Shown: positions 24,401 through 32,954, counted from the stretch's first letter. The stretch: 64,000 nucleotides of DNA from Paraburkholderia ginsengisoli NBRC 100965 (GCF_000739735.1 NZ_BBJF01000005.1:124001-188000); one strand, 5' to 3'. Numbers and translations: made by a program. Notes: generated from the letters alone by a model not told the origin.

Positions 24401-26590
24401 ATGACGCCCACGCAGACGCCCGCCTCTCCGACCGCCGATCTCAACCAGCAGGCCGTTGCATTATGTTCGGCCGGACAGTTCGCCGAAGCGTTGTCGATGG
24501 TGACGCCGTTACTGGACGACACGACGCTGCCGGCCGACACGCGCGCCGATGCGTTGAATATCGCCGGTGCGTGCTGCCTCATGTTGCACAACGTTGCCGA
24601 TGCCGAGCGTCATTGGCGTGAGTGTCTGCACGTGAAGCCCGCGTATGCCGAGGTGTATGCGAGTCTCGGCGGGCTGTTCAAATCGCTCGGCCGTCTGTCC
24701 GCCGCGAAGGCGATGTACCGGCAACTGGTCTCGCTGCGGCCGCATCAGGCCGACGCGCATCATCATCTCGGCAGCGTGCTGTACGCACTCGGCTACAAGG
24801 AGGCGGCGGAGGCTTCGTATCGCCACGCGCTCTTGCTGCGCCCCGACTATGCGGAGGCCTACTATAACCACGGCATCGTGCTGCGCGATCTGCGTCGCCC
24901 GCACGAGGCCGAAGCGGCTTATCGCCAGGCGCTGCCGGCATTGCGCGAGCACGCCGAGTTGCATAACAACCTCGGCACCGTGCTGGTGGAACTGGGCCGC
25001 CTCGACGAAGCCGACGCCGCGTATCGTCAGGCCCTCACTATCCGGCCGCAATACCCGGAGGCTCTCAACAATCTCGCCGGTGTGCTGAGGGCCGCGCACC
25101 GGTTGATGGAAGCGGAGTTGGCCTGCCGCCTCGCGCTGACTCTGAGGCCCGATTACGCGGAGGCGCATCTGAATCTCGGTGCGGTGCTGGTCGACCTCGC
25201 GCGTTTGCCAGAAGCAGAGGCGGCTTATCGTGCCGCGCTGGCGTGCCGCCCCGACTATGCCGAGGCCCACTATAACCTCGGCATCGCGCTGTTCAAACAG
25301 GAGCGTTTCGCCGACGCGGAACAGGCTTACCGTGATGCAATTCGCTGGCAGCCCGGCATCGCACATGCGCACAACAACCTCGGCTGCGTGCTGCGCTTGC
25401 TCGATCGCTACCCCGAAGCCATCGACGCGTTTCGCGCTGCGCTCGACGTGTGCCCTGAACTGGCCGAAGCCCATTCGAATCTCGGCGGCGCGTTGATGCA
25501 CATGGGGCGCTTGCCCGAAGCCGAATGCGCCTATCGCGAGGCGCTCGCTTTACGCGCTGACTACGGCGACGCCCGTTTCGGCCTGGCCGTGTTGCTGCTC
25601 GGCATGGGCCGCTTCGAAGAAGGCTGGCTGCTGTACGAGAGCCGCTACGAGCAGCCTTCCTTCGTGCATCACAAGACTCGCGCGTTGCTCGCGTGTCCGC
25701 AGTGGGCGGGCGACTCGCTCGCCGGCAAGTCGCTGCTCGTGTGGCAGGAAGACGGCCTTGGCGACATGCTTCAGTTCAGCCGCTATTTCACGTTGCTCAA
25801 AGCGCAAGGGGCCGCGCATATCGCGTTCGCGTGTGTGCCGGCGCTGCATCGGCTGATGGCTTGCGTCGACGGTGTCGATGCCGTGTTCGATCATGCCGCC
25901 GCGACGGCGCGCGCGTCGAACTACGATTGCTGGACGAGTCTGCTGAGCGCCCCGTTGTATCTGCGCACGACCATCGCGACGATTCCGCGCCCGGTGCAAC
26001 TGACGGTCGAGCCGGCGCTCGTCGAACAATGGCGGCCTAAGCTGGACGCGTTGCCGCCTGGCCGCAAGATCGGTCTGGTCTGGAAGGGCAATGCGAAGCA
26101 CCACAACGACGCGCACCGGTCGATCCCTTCGCTGACGACGCTCGCGCCGCTCTGGAGCGTGCCCGGCCTGAGCTTCGTGAGTCTGCAGAAAGGGCAGGGC
26201 GAGGACGAGGCGCGCGATCCACCCGCCGGTCAGCCGTTGCTCGATCTCGGTACGCACGTGACGGATTTCGCGGACAGCGCCGCGATCGTCGCGCAACTCG
26301 ATGGGGTGATTTGCGTGGATACGTCCATCGCGCATCTGGCCGCTTCGCTGGGTAAACCGTGCTGGGTGATGCTGCCGGAAAAAGATATCGACTGGCGCTG
26401 GCTGCACGAGCGAGACGATTCGCCGTGGTATCCGCACACGCTGCGGCTGTTTCGCCGCGCGCCGGGTGAAGTGTGGGCGGCGTCGATCGGGCGGGTCAGG
26501 CAGGCGTGCATCGAGCGCTTCGGCGCCGCTACACTGCACTCGCCTGCAGATGATAAAGACCCCACGGAGACAGTTCGAAGCGTTCCTTGA
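24401..26590 (+). CDS. TPR-repeat protein with a C-terminal glycosyltransferase-like domain
   Basis: The protein has about 729 residues. The first about 400 are some ten to eleven tetratricopeptide repeats of 34 residues (recurrent NLGxxLxxLGRxxEAEAAYRxAL and RPDYAEAHYNLG). From about residue 420 to 700 it has a Rossmann-like domain resembling the heptosyltransferase/GT9 superfamily: LLVWQEDGLGDMLQFSRY, KIGLVWKGNAKHHNDAHRSIP, and VDTSIAHLAASLGKPCWVMLP, the usual nucleotide-sugar-site motif. This architecture is common in Burkholderia and other Proteobacteria and is thought to act in protein or surface glycosylation. The ATG at 24401 is used; a TTG lies 12 bp upstream. Its 3' end overlaps the convergent gene by 62 bp. 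Confidence 0.88.
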   Translation: MTPTQTPASPTADLNQQAVALCSAGQFAEALSMVTPLLDDTTLPADTRADALNIAGACCLMLHNVADAERHWRECLHVKPAYAEVYASLGGLFKSLGRLSAAKAMYRQLVSLRPHQADAHHHLGSVLYALGYKEAAEASYRHALLLRPDYAEAYYNHGIVLRDLRRPHEAEAAYRQALPALREHAELHNNLGTVLVELGRLDEADAAYRQALTIRPQYPEALNNLAGVLRAAHRLMEAELACRLALTLRPDYAEAHLNLGAVLVDLARLPEAEAAYRAALACRPDYAEAHYNLGIALFKQERFADAEQAYRDAIRWQPGIAHAHNNLGCVLRLLDRYPEAIDAFRAALDVCPELAEAHSNLGGALMHMGRLPEAECAYREALALRADYGDARFGLAVLLLGMGRFEEGWLLYESRYEQPSFVHHKTRALLACPQWAGDSLAGKSLLVWQEDGLGDMLQFSRYFTLLKAQGAAHIAFACVPALHRLMACVDGVDAVFDHAAATARASNYDCWTSLLSAPLYLRTTIATIPRPVQLTVEPALVEQWRPKLDALPPGRKIGLVWKGNAKHHNDAHRSIPSLTTLAPLWSVPGLSFVSLQKGQGEDEARDPPAGQPLLDLGTHVTDFADSAAIVAQLDGVICVDTSIAHLAASLGKPCWVMLPEKDIDWRWLHERDDSPWYPHTLRLFRRAPGEVWAASIGRVRQACIERFGAATLHSPADDKDPTETVRSVP

Positions 26591-27131
26591 GCGGCTTAGC
26601 CGACAGCGCGGGAATATTGTCCGCGTCGTAGATCGCCCATAGCGGGCCGACGCCGCCGAGCGGCAGCGGCTTGCCGTCCATCTGCATGGCGACGATGAAG
26701 CGATACGCGCGCACGGTGTCGAGCGTCGTCATGACCGCGTAGCCGTCGATCGCGTGCATCAGGATTTGCGTGCTGCCCGCGCGTGGCGCACCGACGTGTT
26801 CGAGCACGTCGGTCAGCAATGGGCCGCTGAATACATGCTGACGCGAGTCGTATTCGATGGTGGGACTGATCGTCACCGCTTTCATGCCGGCGAGCGACGA
26901 CAGATCGAGACCATACGCTTCGAAGAACTTCACCTGATGTTTGGCCAGTAACTGGTCGAAAGCCGGATCGAGCGCGCCGCGGTTGTGCCGCTCGATTGCG
27001 CCGGAGATCGTCAGGACCACTGGCGATGGCGGGCAACTCGTCGCGTGCCCGTGCGCGGCGCCGAACGCGCGCGTGGCGGTCGCCGTTGCGCTCACTGCCG
27101 CCGCGCGGGTCAGGAATTGGCGTTTGTTCAT
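26529..27131 (-). CDS. Exported SUOX/YedY-like molybdopterin-domain protein without a Mo-ligand Cys
   Basis: This 200-residue exported protein has an N-terminus (MNKRQFLTRAAAVSATATA) that looks like a Tat-type or Sec signal. The mature part (VVLTISGAIERHN; GMKAVTISPTIEYDSRQHVFSGPLLTDVLEHVGA; IYDADNIPALSAK) resembles the small molybdopterin-dependent oxidoreductase-like proteins of the SUOX fold. No Cys is present beyond the one near the signal peptide (TSCPP), so the metal-ligand Cys of true enzymes is absent. The start has CCGGAG upstream. Its last 62 bp are antisense to the TPR gene. Confidence 0.8.
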   Translation of the reverse strand: MNKRQFLTRAAAVSATATATRAFGAAHGHATSCPPSPVVLTISGAIERHNRGALDPAFDQLLAKHQVKFFEAYGLDLSSLAGMKAVTISPTIEYDSRQHVFSGPLLTDVLEHVGAPRAGSTQILMHAIDGYAVMTTLDTVRAYRFIVAMQMDGKPLPLGGVGPLWAIYDADNIPALSAKPLKERFELSPWGLYHLQASAV

Positions 27132-27342
27132 TCGCGTTTTCTCCGGTCATGGCGGGGCGGCGTCGCTGGCCGCGGCGGCGCGTTCCTTATTGTCGGAGCA
27201 TTGCCGCTGTTTGTGCAACGGCCACGCTGTATACGCGGCGAGCGTTCGTTATCTTCGTCGCGTATGCCGTCGCGCGGATCTGTCTCAACGCGCTGGCGCT
27301 TCTTCGCAGGTTGATGACGAACTCGCGCCCGCTTCGCGCGTG

Positions 27343-28011
27343 CTATGCCGACACAAGCGTCATCGAAAAGCCGTCCCATCCTTTCGAGCCGACGGTTTGA
27401 ATGGCGGTCGAGTCGAGCCGTGGATTCGTCGCGAGCTGCCGGAAAAATTCGTGTAGACCGATCACGTCGGGGTCGGTGCTCGCCGCATCGGCGATGCGGC
27501 CGCCGCGAATCACGTTGTCGCCGACGATCAGCGTGCCGGGCTGGCTCAATTGCAGCGACAGGCGCAGATAGTCGGGATAGCTCTTCTTGTCGGCGTCGAG
27601 AAAGATCATGTCGAACGGCTCGACGCCGTCCGTGACGAACTTGTCGAGCGTCTGCGCGGCCGCGCCGATCACGACCGACACGACGCCCGACAAACCCGCC
27701 CGCTCGATGTTGGCGCGCGCCACCTCGGCGTTGTCGGGATTCGCTTCGAGCGAGATGAGCCGGCCGTTCGCCGGCAGTGCCCGGGCAAGCCAGATCGTGC
27801 TGTAGCCGCCCAGCGTGCCCACTTCGAGAATGCGGCGCGCGCCGCGCAGCTTCGCGAGCAGATGCAGCAGCTTGCCCTGGTTCGGCGCCACGTTGATCGA
27901 CGGCAGACCGGCTGCGGCGCTCGCGTCCAGCGCGGCATCGAGCGCGGTGTCCGGGGACAGCAGCCGGCTTGCCAGAAAGTCGTCCATCGCGTTCCACTGT
28001 TCCTGATTCAT
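27343..28011 (-). CDS. Class I SAM-dependent O-methyltransferase (COMT/CCoAOMT type)
   Basis: This is a 222-residue cytoplasmic methyltransferase of the O-methyltransferase family 3. SAM-binding motif I is ILEVGTLGGYSTIWLARALP, motif II is ISLEANPDNAEVARAN and the metal/catalytic region is FDMIFLDADKKSYPDYL, followed by LIVGDNVIRGGRI. The frame is open upstream for over 100 codons, but ATG 28011 (MNQEQWNAMDDFLASRLL) has GAGGTAAGACG upstream and gives the usual family start. It may methylate a phenolic compound; the gene is divergent from the DUF1932 dehydrogenase. Confidence 0.9.
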   Translation of the reverse strand: MNQEQWNAMDDFLASRLLSPDTALDAALDASAAAGLPSINVAPNQGKLLHLLAKLRGARRILEVGTLGGYSTIWLARALPANGRLISLEANPDNAEVARANIERAGLSGVVSVVIGAAAQTLDKFVTDGVEPFDMIFLDADKKSYPDYLRLSLQLSQPGTLIVGDNVIRGGRIADAASTDPDVIGLHEFFRQLATNPRLDSTAIQTVGSKGWDGFSMTLVSA

Positions 28012-28214
28012 CGTCTTACCTCGGTCATGTGTCAGTACGGAAGGCCTGTATGTTGTAGCAGAAAAGTGCGGGCCGCATCGTTGCGCGCAGCGCAAGTTCG
28101 CGAGCTTCGAGCGATAAACAGATGCGATGGCATTGCGCGCTGCTTTAAGCGTTCCCCGAACACTCGCGAATCCTACAATAGTGGTTCGCACGCAAACAAA
28201 CGGGAGGAGGAGCG

Positions 28215-28331
28215 ATGACAGCCAACGCGACACGATGCGCGAACCGGCGGCGCCTGAACAGAGCAATCCGCGCGACCAGCGCGAGCAGCACAACCGCCGC
28301 GGCTTCTCACGCACGGGAAGCACGGCGATGA
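28215..28331 (+). CDS. Possible 38-residue leader peptide translationally coupled to the next gene
   Basis: ATG at 28215 follows a very strong Shine-Dalgarno sequence (GGGAGGAGGAG, 28202-28212). It opens a frame of 38 codons whose TGA (28329-28331) overlaps the ATG (28328) of the dehydrogenase as ATGA. The peptide is basic (MTANATRCANRRRLNRAIRA...). The dehydrogenase itself has only a weak ribosome-binding site, so re-initiation from this frame would make sense. An alternative is that the dehydrogenase starts upstream (ATG 28235, in frame) and this frame is incidental. Confidence 0.4.
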   Translation: MTANATRCANRRRLNRAIRATSASSTTAAASHAREARR

Positions 28332-29218
28332 GCGGGCTGACACGCATCGACGCCGTGGCATTTGTCGGCTTCGGGGAGGCCGGCGGGATACTCGGCGCGG
28401 CGCTCGCCGCGAAAGGGGTGCGGGTGGCGATGTTCGATCTGCGGCGCGATCAGCTTCGCGACAAGGCGCAAGCGGCGGGCGTGCGCGTTGCCGGGACGTT
28501 GCGCAGTGTGCTCGACGGCGCGCAGCTCGTCGTCTCGGCAGTGACCGCCGAAGCCGATCTGGACGTGGCGCAAGCGCTCGCGGGCTGCATCGAAGCGGGA
28601 CAGGTCTGCCTCGACATCAACTCGGTCTCGCCGCAGACCAAGCAACATGCGCAGGCATGCATCGAGGGCGCGGGCGCGCGCTACGTCGAAGCAGCGGTGA
28701 TGGCGCCGGTGCCGCCGTATGGCCTCGCCGTGCCCATGTTGCTGGGCGGCGCCGACGCCGTGCTGCTCGCGCCGTTGCTCAACGCGTTGGGCTTCGATGC
28801 GCGAGCGGTGTCGGAGAAAGTGGGCGTGGCGTCGGCGGCGAAAATGTGCCGCAGCGTAATGATCAAGGGCATCGAAGCGTTGACGGTGGAATGTCTGCGC
28901 GCCGCGCGGCATTACGATGCGGAGTCGATCGTGCTGGCCTCGCTCACGGAAACGTTCGGCAAGATGCGCGACGCCGCCGACGTGCCCGGCTACCTGGTCA
29001 GCCGCGTGGCCGAGCACGGTCGCCGGCGCGCGGCGGAAATGCGCGAGGTCTCGCAGACGCTGCAGGAGGCCGGCATCACACCGTTCATGAGCGACGCGTC
29101 CGCGCGTCTTCAGGACAGCATCGTCGATGCGATGCAGGCGGCCGGCATCGACTACGGCACGCTGTCGACGCCCTTCGACTGGCGCGCGTTCTTCGACCGC
29201 CTGCCGGACTCGAAGTGA
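28328..29218 (+). CDS. NAD(P)-dependent oxidoreductase with DUF1932 C-terminal domain
   Basis: The 296-residue protein of the 6-phosphogluconate / 3-hydroxyisobutyrate dehydrogenase superfamily has a Rossmann motif VGFGEAGGILGAALAAKG (about 12-29), a middle DINSVSPQTKQ segment and the catalytic Lys region KMCRSVMIKGIEAL (about 178-191). A DUF1932 helical C-terminal domain (about 190-262) follows. The start ATG 28328 is chosen because upstream codons look non-conserved; 28235 is an in-frame alternative. It lies next to the ligBA regulators, and such DUF1932 proteins often occur near aromatic-acid loci; the substrate is unknown. Confidence 0.85.
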   Translation: MSGLTRIDAVAFVGFGEAGGILGAALAAKGVRVAMFDLRRDQLRDKAQAAGVRVAGTLRSVLDGAQLVVSAVTAEADLDVAQALAGCIEAGQVCLDINSVSPQTKQHAQACIEGAGARYVEAAVMAPVPPYGLAVPMLLGGADAVLLAPLLNALGFDARAVSEKVGVASAAKMCRSVMIKGIEALTVECLRAARHYDAESIVLASLTETFGKMRDAADVPGYLVSRVAEHGRRRAAEMREVSQTLQEAGITPFMSDASARLQDSIVDAMQAAGIDYGTLSTPFDWRAFFDRLPDSK

Positions 29219-29249
29219 CGAACGCCGTTGCAGGCCCTGGAAACAGCGG

Positions 29250-30557
29250 CTAGTTCGCGCCGATGCTGATCGTGCGCGTCACGTCGACCACCGACAGCCG
29301 GATCGCATCGATCAACGCGCGCGCGGCCGGCGACGGCGTGCCCGCCGCGCGCACGGTCAGGCCGATGTCGCGCCGCGTGTTGTGAAGCTGCACGTCGAGC
29401 ACCACCAGTTGCCCGGACTGTACCTCGTGATGCAACTGCTGCGCGGACAACGCGGCCGCCATGTCGGTGCCGAGCAGCAGGCCGCGTATCACCGCGAGGT
29501 CGGCGGTCTCGACCGTGGGCAGAGGCGGCTTCACTTTCATGCGCTTGAACTGCGCCTCGAACAGCCCGCGCGCTGGCGAATTGCTACGCGGCAGCACCCA
29601 CTGCAACTCACGCAGGCCCATGATGCTCAGCCCTTGCTCGCGCGCCAGCGGATGATCGCGGCGCACCAGCACCACCATGTTTTCCGACATCAGGCGCTCG
29701 TTCTTCAGGCCGCTCGACGCGTCGTTGTCGCGCAGCGCGCCGAGAATGAAGTCGATGTCGCCCGCGCGCAGACCCGCGACCAGCGTCTCGTACGAGCTTT
29801 CGTCGGTCACGACGCGCACGCCCGGATGCTGCGAGGTCATCTTCGCGATCGCTTTGGGCAGGATCAGCGTGCGCCCTAGCGGCAACGCGCCGACGGTCAC
29901 CGAGCCCTGAATCTTGCCGTGCAATGCGGCGATATCGTCGGGGACGTGCCGCAATTCGTTCAACGCGCGGCGCACGTGCAGCAGGAACGTTTCGCCTTCG
30001 GCGGTGAGCAGGATGCCGCGCGGGCTGCGATGAAACAGGCTCAAACCCGAGCCGCTTTCCAGCACGCGAATCGCAGTGCTAACCGCCGGCTGACTGATGC
30101 CGAACGTCTTCGCCGCGCTCGGCATGTGCCGATGCCGCGCAAGCGCCGCGAACAGTTGCAGCCGCCGCGTGTTCAGCAGATAAGCCGGCAATGCCCCTTC
30201 CGCAGCAGGCCGCCGACGCGCCTGACGCGCGGCGCACCATTGCGCGAGTTCTTCCAGTTCCGCGAAAATCCGCTCGCAACGATGCAGCACCGCGCGGCCG
30301 ACAGGCGTCGGCAGCATGCCCGAAGGGCCGCGATCGAAGAGCGGCTCACCGAGCGCCGACTCCAGTTCCTGCACCGAACGCGTGACCGCCGATTGCGCGC
30401 GAAACAGCGCGGCCGCCGCGCGCGTGGCGCTGCCCATTTCGGCGACGAGCCGGAACGCGCGCAGTTGCGCGAGGTTGAGCAGGTCCTTGCTATTCACCGA
30501 GGGCGACGTCTTGACCGGCGCCGCGTGGCCGACCGTCGAAAGGTTGTCGTCCGTCAT
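29250..30557 (-). CDS. LysR-type regulator with two tandem HTH domains
   Basis: At 435 residues it is over 100 longer than usual LysR proteins. Residues 28-87 are a LysR winged HTH (LAQLRAFRLVAEMGSATRAA; SAVTRSVQELESALGEPLFDR), and residues 128-187 are a second one (LQLFAALARHRHMPSAAKTF; SQPAVSTAIRVLESGSGLSLFHR). The effector-binding domain follows from about 218 to 430. Its start overlaps the GntR stop by 4 bp (ATGA), so the two regulators are co-translated, divergent from ligBA. It probably activates the ring-cleavage genes in response to an aromatic acid or ring-cleavage product (inference). Confidence 0.9.
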   Translation of the reverse strand: MTDDNLSTVGHAAPVKTSPSVNSKDLLNLAQLRAFRLVAEMGSATRAAAALFRAQSAVTRSVQELESALGEPLFDRGPSGMLPTPVGRAVLHRCERIFAELEELAQWCAARQARRRPAAEGALPAYLLNTRRLQLFAALARHRHMPSAAKTFGISQPAVSTAIRVLESGSGLSLFHRSPRGILLTAEGETFLLHVRRALNELRHVPDDIAALHGKIQGSVTVGALPLGRTLILPKAIAKMTSQHPGVRVVTDESSYETLVAGLRAGDIDFILGALRDNDASSGLKNERLMSENMVVLVRRDHPLAREQGLSIMGLRELQWVLPRSNSPARGLFEAQFKRMKVKPPLPTVETADLAVIRGLLLGTDMAAALSAQQLHHEVQSGQLVVLDVQLHNTRRDIGLTVRAAGTPSPAARALIDAIRLSVVDVTRTISIGAN

Positions 30558-31255
30558 GCCGCGCCCGCGATCAGATGCAACGAAGGCAGCGACAGGTTCA
30601 GGCTTTCCTTCGAGATGTGCGTGTGCTCTTTCATCAATGCATCGACGCGCGCGCCTTCGCCTTGCTTCAATGCGTCCACGATCGCATGATGCTGGCGATG
30701 CGCGTACATCAGCATCATGAATTGATGCTCACGCGCGGCTTCGTCGAAGGCGATCGTGAAGGGCGACACGAACGGCACCTTGTCGTTCAAACGAAGCGCG
30801 GCGGCCACCGCCATGTTCTGCGCCGCGTCCACGATCAGCGCATGGAAGCGGCCGTTCATCTGCGCATAGCGCACGTCGTCGCCCGGTTTCAGATGACGCT
30901 GCTCGAACAGCTCGTCGCCTTCGCGCAGGCAGTCCTCGAGCGCGGTCGCGAGCGGGGCGCCGACGCCTTTCTCGGCGACCGCGCGGGCCGCGAGTCCTTC
31001 GAGCACGCCGCGCACGTCGATCGCGTCGAGCACGTCCCGCACGCTGAAGCGGCGCACCACGTAGCCGCGCGTGCCCGAGCGGTCGAGCAGCCCTTCCGCC
31101 GACAGCACGCTCAGCGCATAGCGCAGCGGCGTGCGCGACACGCCGAGCCATTGCGCGAGTTGCGCTTCCACGAGGCGCTGACCGGGCGATAACTCGCCGG
31201 CCAGGATCTTCTCGCGTAACGTCTGGACAATCGCCTGCTGGGTCGTCTCGTTCAT
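30554..31255 (-). CDS. GntR family (FadR/VanR-type) transcriptional regulator
   Basis: The 233-residue protein has a GntR winged HTH at about 1-70 (LREKILAGELSPGQRLVEAQLAQWLGVSRTPLR; GLLDRSGTRGYVV). The all-helical FCD effector domain (about 78-220) carries the metal-binding His pattern (NGRFHALIVDAA; EHQFMMLMYAHRQHHAIVDAL). It is the first gene of a two-regulator operon, 386 bp divergent from ligB. VanR/FadR-type regulators often repress aromatic-acid genes, so control of ligBA is probable but not shown. Confidence 0.92.
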   Translation of the reverse strand: MNETTQQAIVQTLREKILAGELSPGQRLVEAQLAQWLGVSRTPLRYALSVLSAEGLLDRSGTRGYVVRRFSVRDVLDAIDVRGVLEGLAARAVAEKGVGAPLATALEDCLREGDELFEQRHLKPGDDVRYAQMNGRFHALIVDAAQNMAVAAALRLNDKVPFVSPFTIAFDEAAREHQFMMLMYAHRQHHAIVDALKQGEGARVDALMKEHTHISKESLNLSLPSLHLIAGAA

Positions 31256-31641
31256 CGTTGTCTACTGGTTTGAAGCACCGAAGTATAGCCACGCGGGGAG
31301 CGCCGCACCACGCCTCCGAAACGGCTTGCGACTTCTTTTCAGGGTCATCTGTTCTGTTTATCGGCAGTGAGCGGGTGAGGGCCGCTATCGCGACCGGCCA
31401 AGCCGGCTCGGGATACCGACGAAGCCCTATGCCACATGGCTTGCGGCGTCGCCGCGTCCGCCGCGACATGAAGCCCGGCGCCGTTTTGGCCCATTCCCCT
31501 ATGGCCGGGTGAGGTTTACCCGCACTTTCTGTCAGACGGCACAATTCCTATCTTTGTATCCCAAGATGGTCGCGCTGGCTACTTCACCGGTCGCGCCGAC
31601 CTATCCGATTGGCACGCGGCAAAGCAACGGAAGAAACGAAT
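31256..31641. promoter_or_regulatory. Divergent control region between gntR-lysR and ligBA
   Basis: This 386-bp segment contains no gene and must carry both promoters. A LysR-like T-N11-A dyad, ATCTT-TGTATCCC-AAGAT (31550-31567), lies about 75 bp upstream of the ligB start, the usual recognition-site distance. No convincing GntR palindrome was found by eye. Confidence 0.5.
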
Positions 31642-32490
31642 ATGGCAAGGATCATTGGCGGCATCGGCACATCGCATGTGCCCACTATCGGATTGGCGTA
31701 CGACAAGGGCAAGCAGAACGAGCCCGCGTGGGCGCCGCTCTTCAAAGGCTATGAGCCGGTGGCGAAATGGCTCGCGGAACGCAAGCCCGACGTGATGGTG
31801 ATGTTCTACAACGATCACGCCAACAGCTTCTTCTTCGACTGCTATCCGACGTTTGCGCTGGGCGTGTCGGCGAATCACGAATTCGCGGACGAAGGCGCGG
31901 GCAAGCGTCCGTTGCCGGACATCGCGGGGCATCCCGATCTGGCGATTCACATCGCCGAGCAGATGGTCGCCGACGAATTCGACCTGACGATCTTTCAGGA
32001 CCGTCCGCTCGACCATGGCTGCAACTCGCCGCTCTCGCTGATGCTGCCGCATGACGACCAGGGCTGGCCGATGTCGCTGGTGCCGCTCGAAGTCAACGTG
32101 CTGCAATACCCGCTGCCCACCGCGAACCGCTGCTACCGGCTCGGTCAGGCGCTGCGACGCGCGATCGAATCGTTCGATCAGGATCTCGACGTGGTGGTGG
32201 TCGGCACAGGCGGCCTCTCGCACCAGGTGCACGGCGAGCGCAGCGGCTTCAACAACACCGAGTGGGACATGGAATTCCTCGACCTGATCGTCAACGATCC
32301 GCAGCGTCTCGCGGCGATGAAGCATGTCGATTACGTGCGCCTCGGCGGCGCTGAAAGCGTCGAGACGATCATGTGGCTGGCGATGCGCGGCGCGCTCGGT
32401 CCGAAGGTCCGCGAACTGCACCGCAATTACTATCTGGCGACCAGCACCGCGATGGCCGTGACGATCTATGAAGACGAGGTGACGCAATGA
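31642..32490 (+). CDS. ligB: Class III extradiol dioxygenase beta subunit (protocatechuate 4,5-dioxygenase LigB type)
   Basis: This 282-residue catalytic subunit of the LigAB family cleaves the ring of protocatechuate or a related catecholic acid (gallate, methylgallate) next to the hydroxyls using Fe(II). The Fe ligands are His12 in GIGTSHVPT, His59 in FYNDHANSF and a distal Glu near residue 241, and the acid/base His is in GGLSHQVHG (about 193-199). The start at ATG 31642 gives the family N-terminus MARIIGGIGTSHVPT. The ligA start overlaps its stop by 4 bp. Order ligB-ligA is the reverse of the Sphingobium operon, and no other pathway gene follows. Confidence 0.92.
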   Translation: MARIIGGIGTSHVPTIGLAYDKGKQNEPAWAPLFKGYEPVAKWLAERKPDVMVMFYNDHANSFFFDCYPTFALGVSANHEFADEGAGKRPLPDIAGHPDLAIHIAEQMVADEFDLTIFQDRPLDHGCNSPLSLMLPHDDQGWPMSLVPLEVNVLQYPLPTANRCYRLGQALRRAIESFDQDLDVVVVGTGGLSHQVHGERSGFNNTEWDMEFLDLIVNDPQRLAAMKHVDYVRLGGAESVETIMWLAMRGALGPKVRELHRNYYLATSTAMAVTIYEDEVTQ

Positions 32491-32846
32491 ACCCGCAACT
32501 GATCGGCGTCGAAGAACTGATCGGCACCTATCCGTTCGATATCCGCCAGAGCATCAAGGCGATGCGCCTGAACCGCTTCTTCTGGCAGATGCGTGAAGCG
32601 CCGGCCCGCAACCTGTGGCTCGAAGACCGTAGTGCCGCGTATGACGCGGCGAAGCTCACGCCCGAAGAGCGCACGCTGGTCGACAACGTCGACTGGATCG
32701 GCCTGATTCGCTACGGCGTCTGTTTCTTCGTGCTGGAAAAATTCGCGCGCGTGGTGAAGATCACGAACCTCGGCATGTACGCAAGCATGCGCGGCGAAAC
32801 ACTCGAAGCGTTTCTGAAGACGCGCAAGGTGCCGGACGCGGTCTAA
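32487..32846 (+). CDS. ligA: Extradiol dioxygenase alpha subunit (protocatechuate 4,5-dioxygenase LigA type)
   Basis: The 119-residue small all-helical subunit covers the active site of LigB. The family core is ALRLNRFFWQMREA-like here (KAMRLNRFFWQMREAPARN) and VDNVDWIGLIRYGVCFFVLEKFARV. The ATGA overlap with ligB indicates coupled translation and equal subunit amounts. A hairpin without a U tract follows at 32903. Confidence 0.92.
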   Translation: MNPQLIGVEELIGTYPFDIRQSIKAMRLNRFFWQMREAPARNLWLEDRSAAYDAAKLTPEERTLVDNVDWIGLIRYGVCFFVLEKFARVVKITNLGMYASMRGETLEAFLKTRKVPDAV

Positions 32847-32902
32847 CGCGCCCGATGCTGCCGGCCCGCCCGGCAAGCGTTCACTTCTTCAAAACTAGAA
32901 GA

Positions 32903-32927
32903 CCCCGGATTCGACAGAAATCCGGGG
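32903..32927 (+). terminator. Hairpin downstream of ligA
   Basis: CCCCGGATT (32903-32911) pairs with AATCCGGGG (32919-32927) around a 7-nt loop. It lies 57 bp after the ligA stop. The following sequence (CGGGAAAATATTT) has no proper U tract, so termination strength is uncertain. Confidence 0.55.
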
Positions 32928-32954
32928 CGGGAAAATATTTCCTTGGAGACACGC

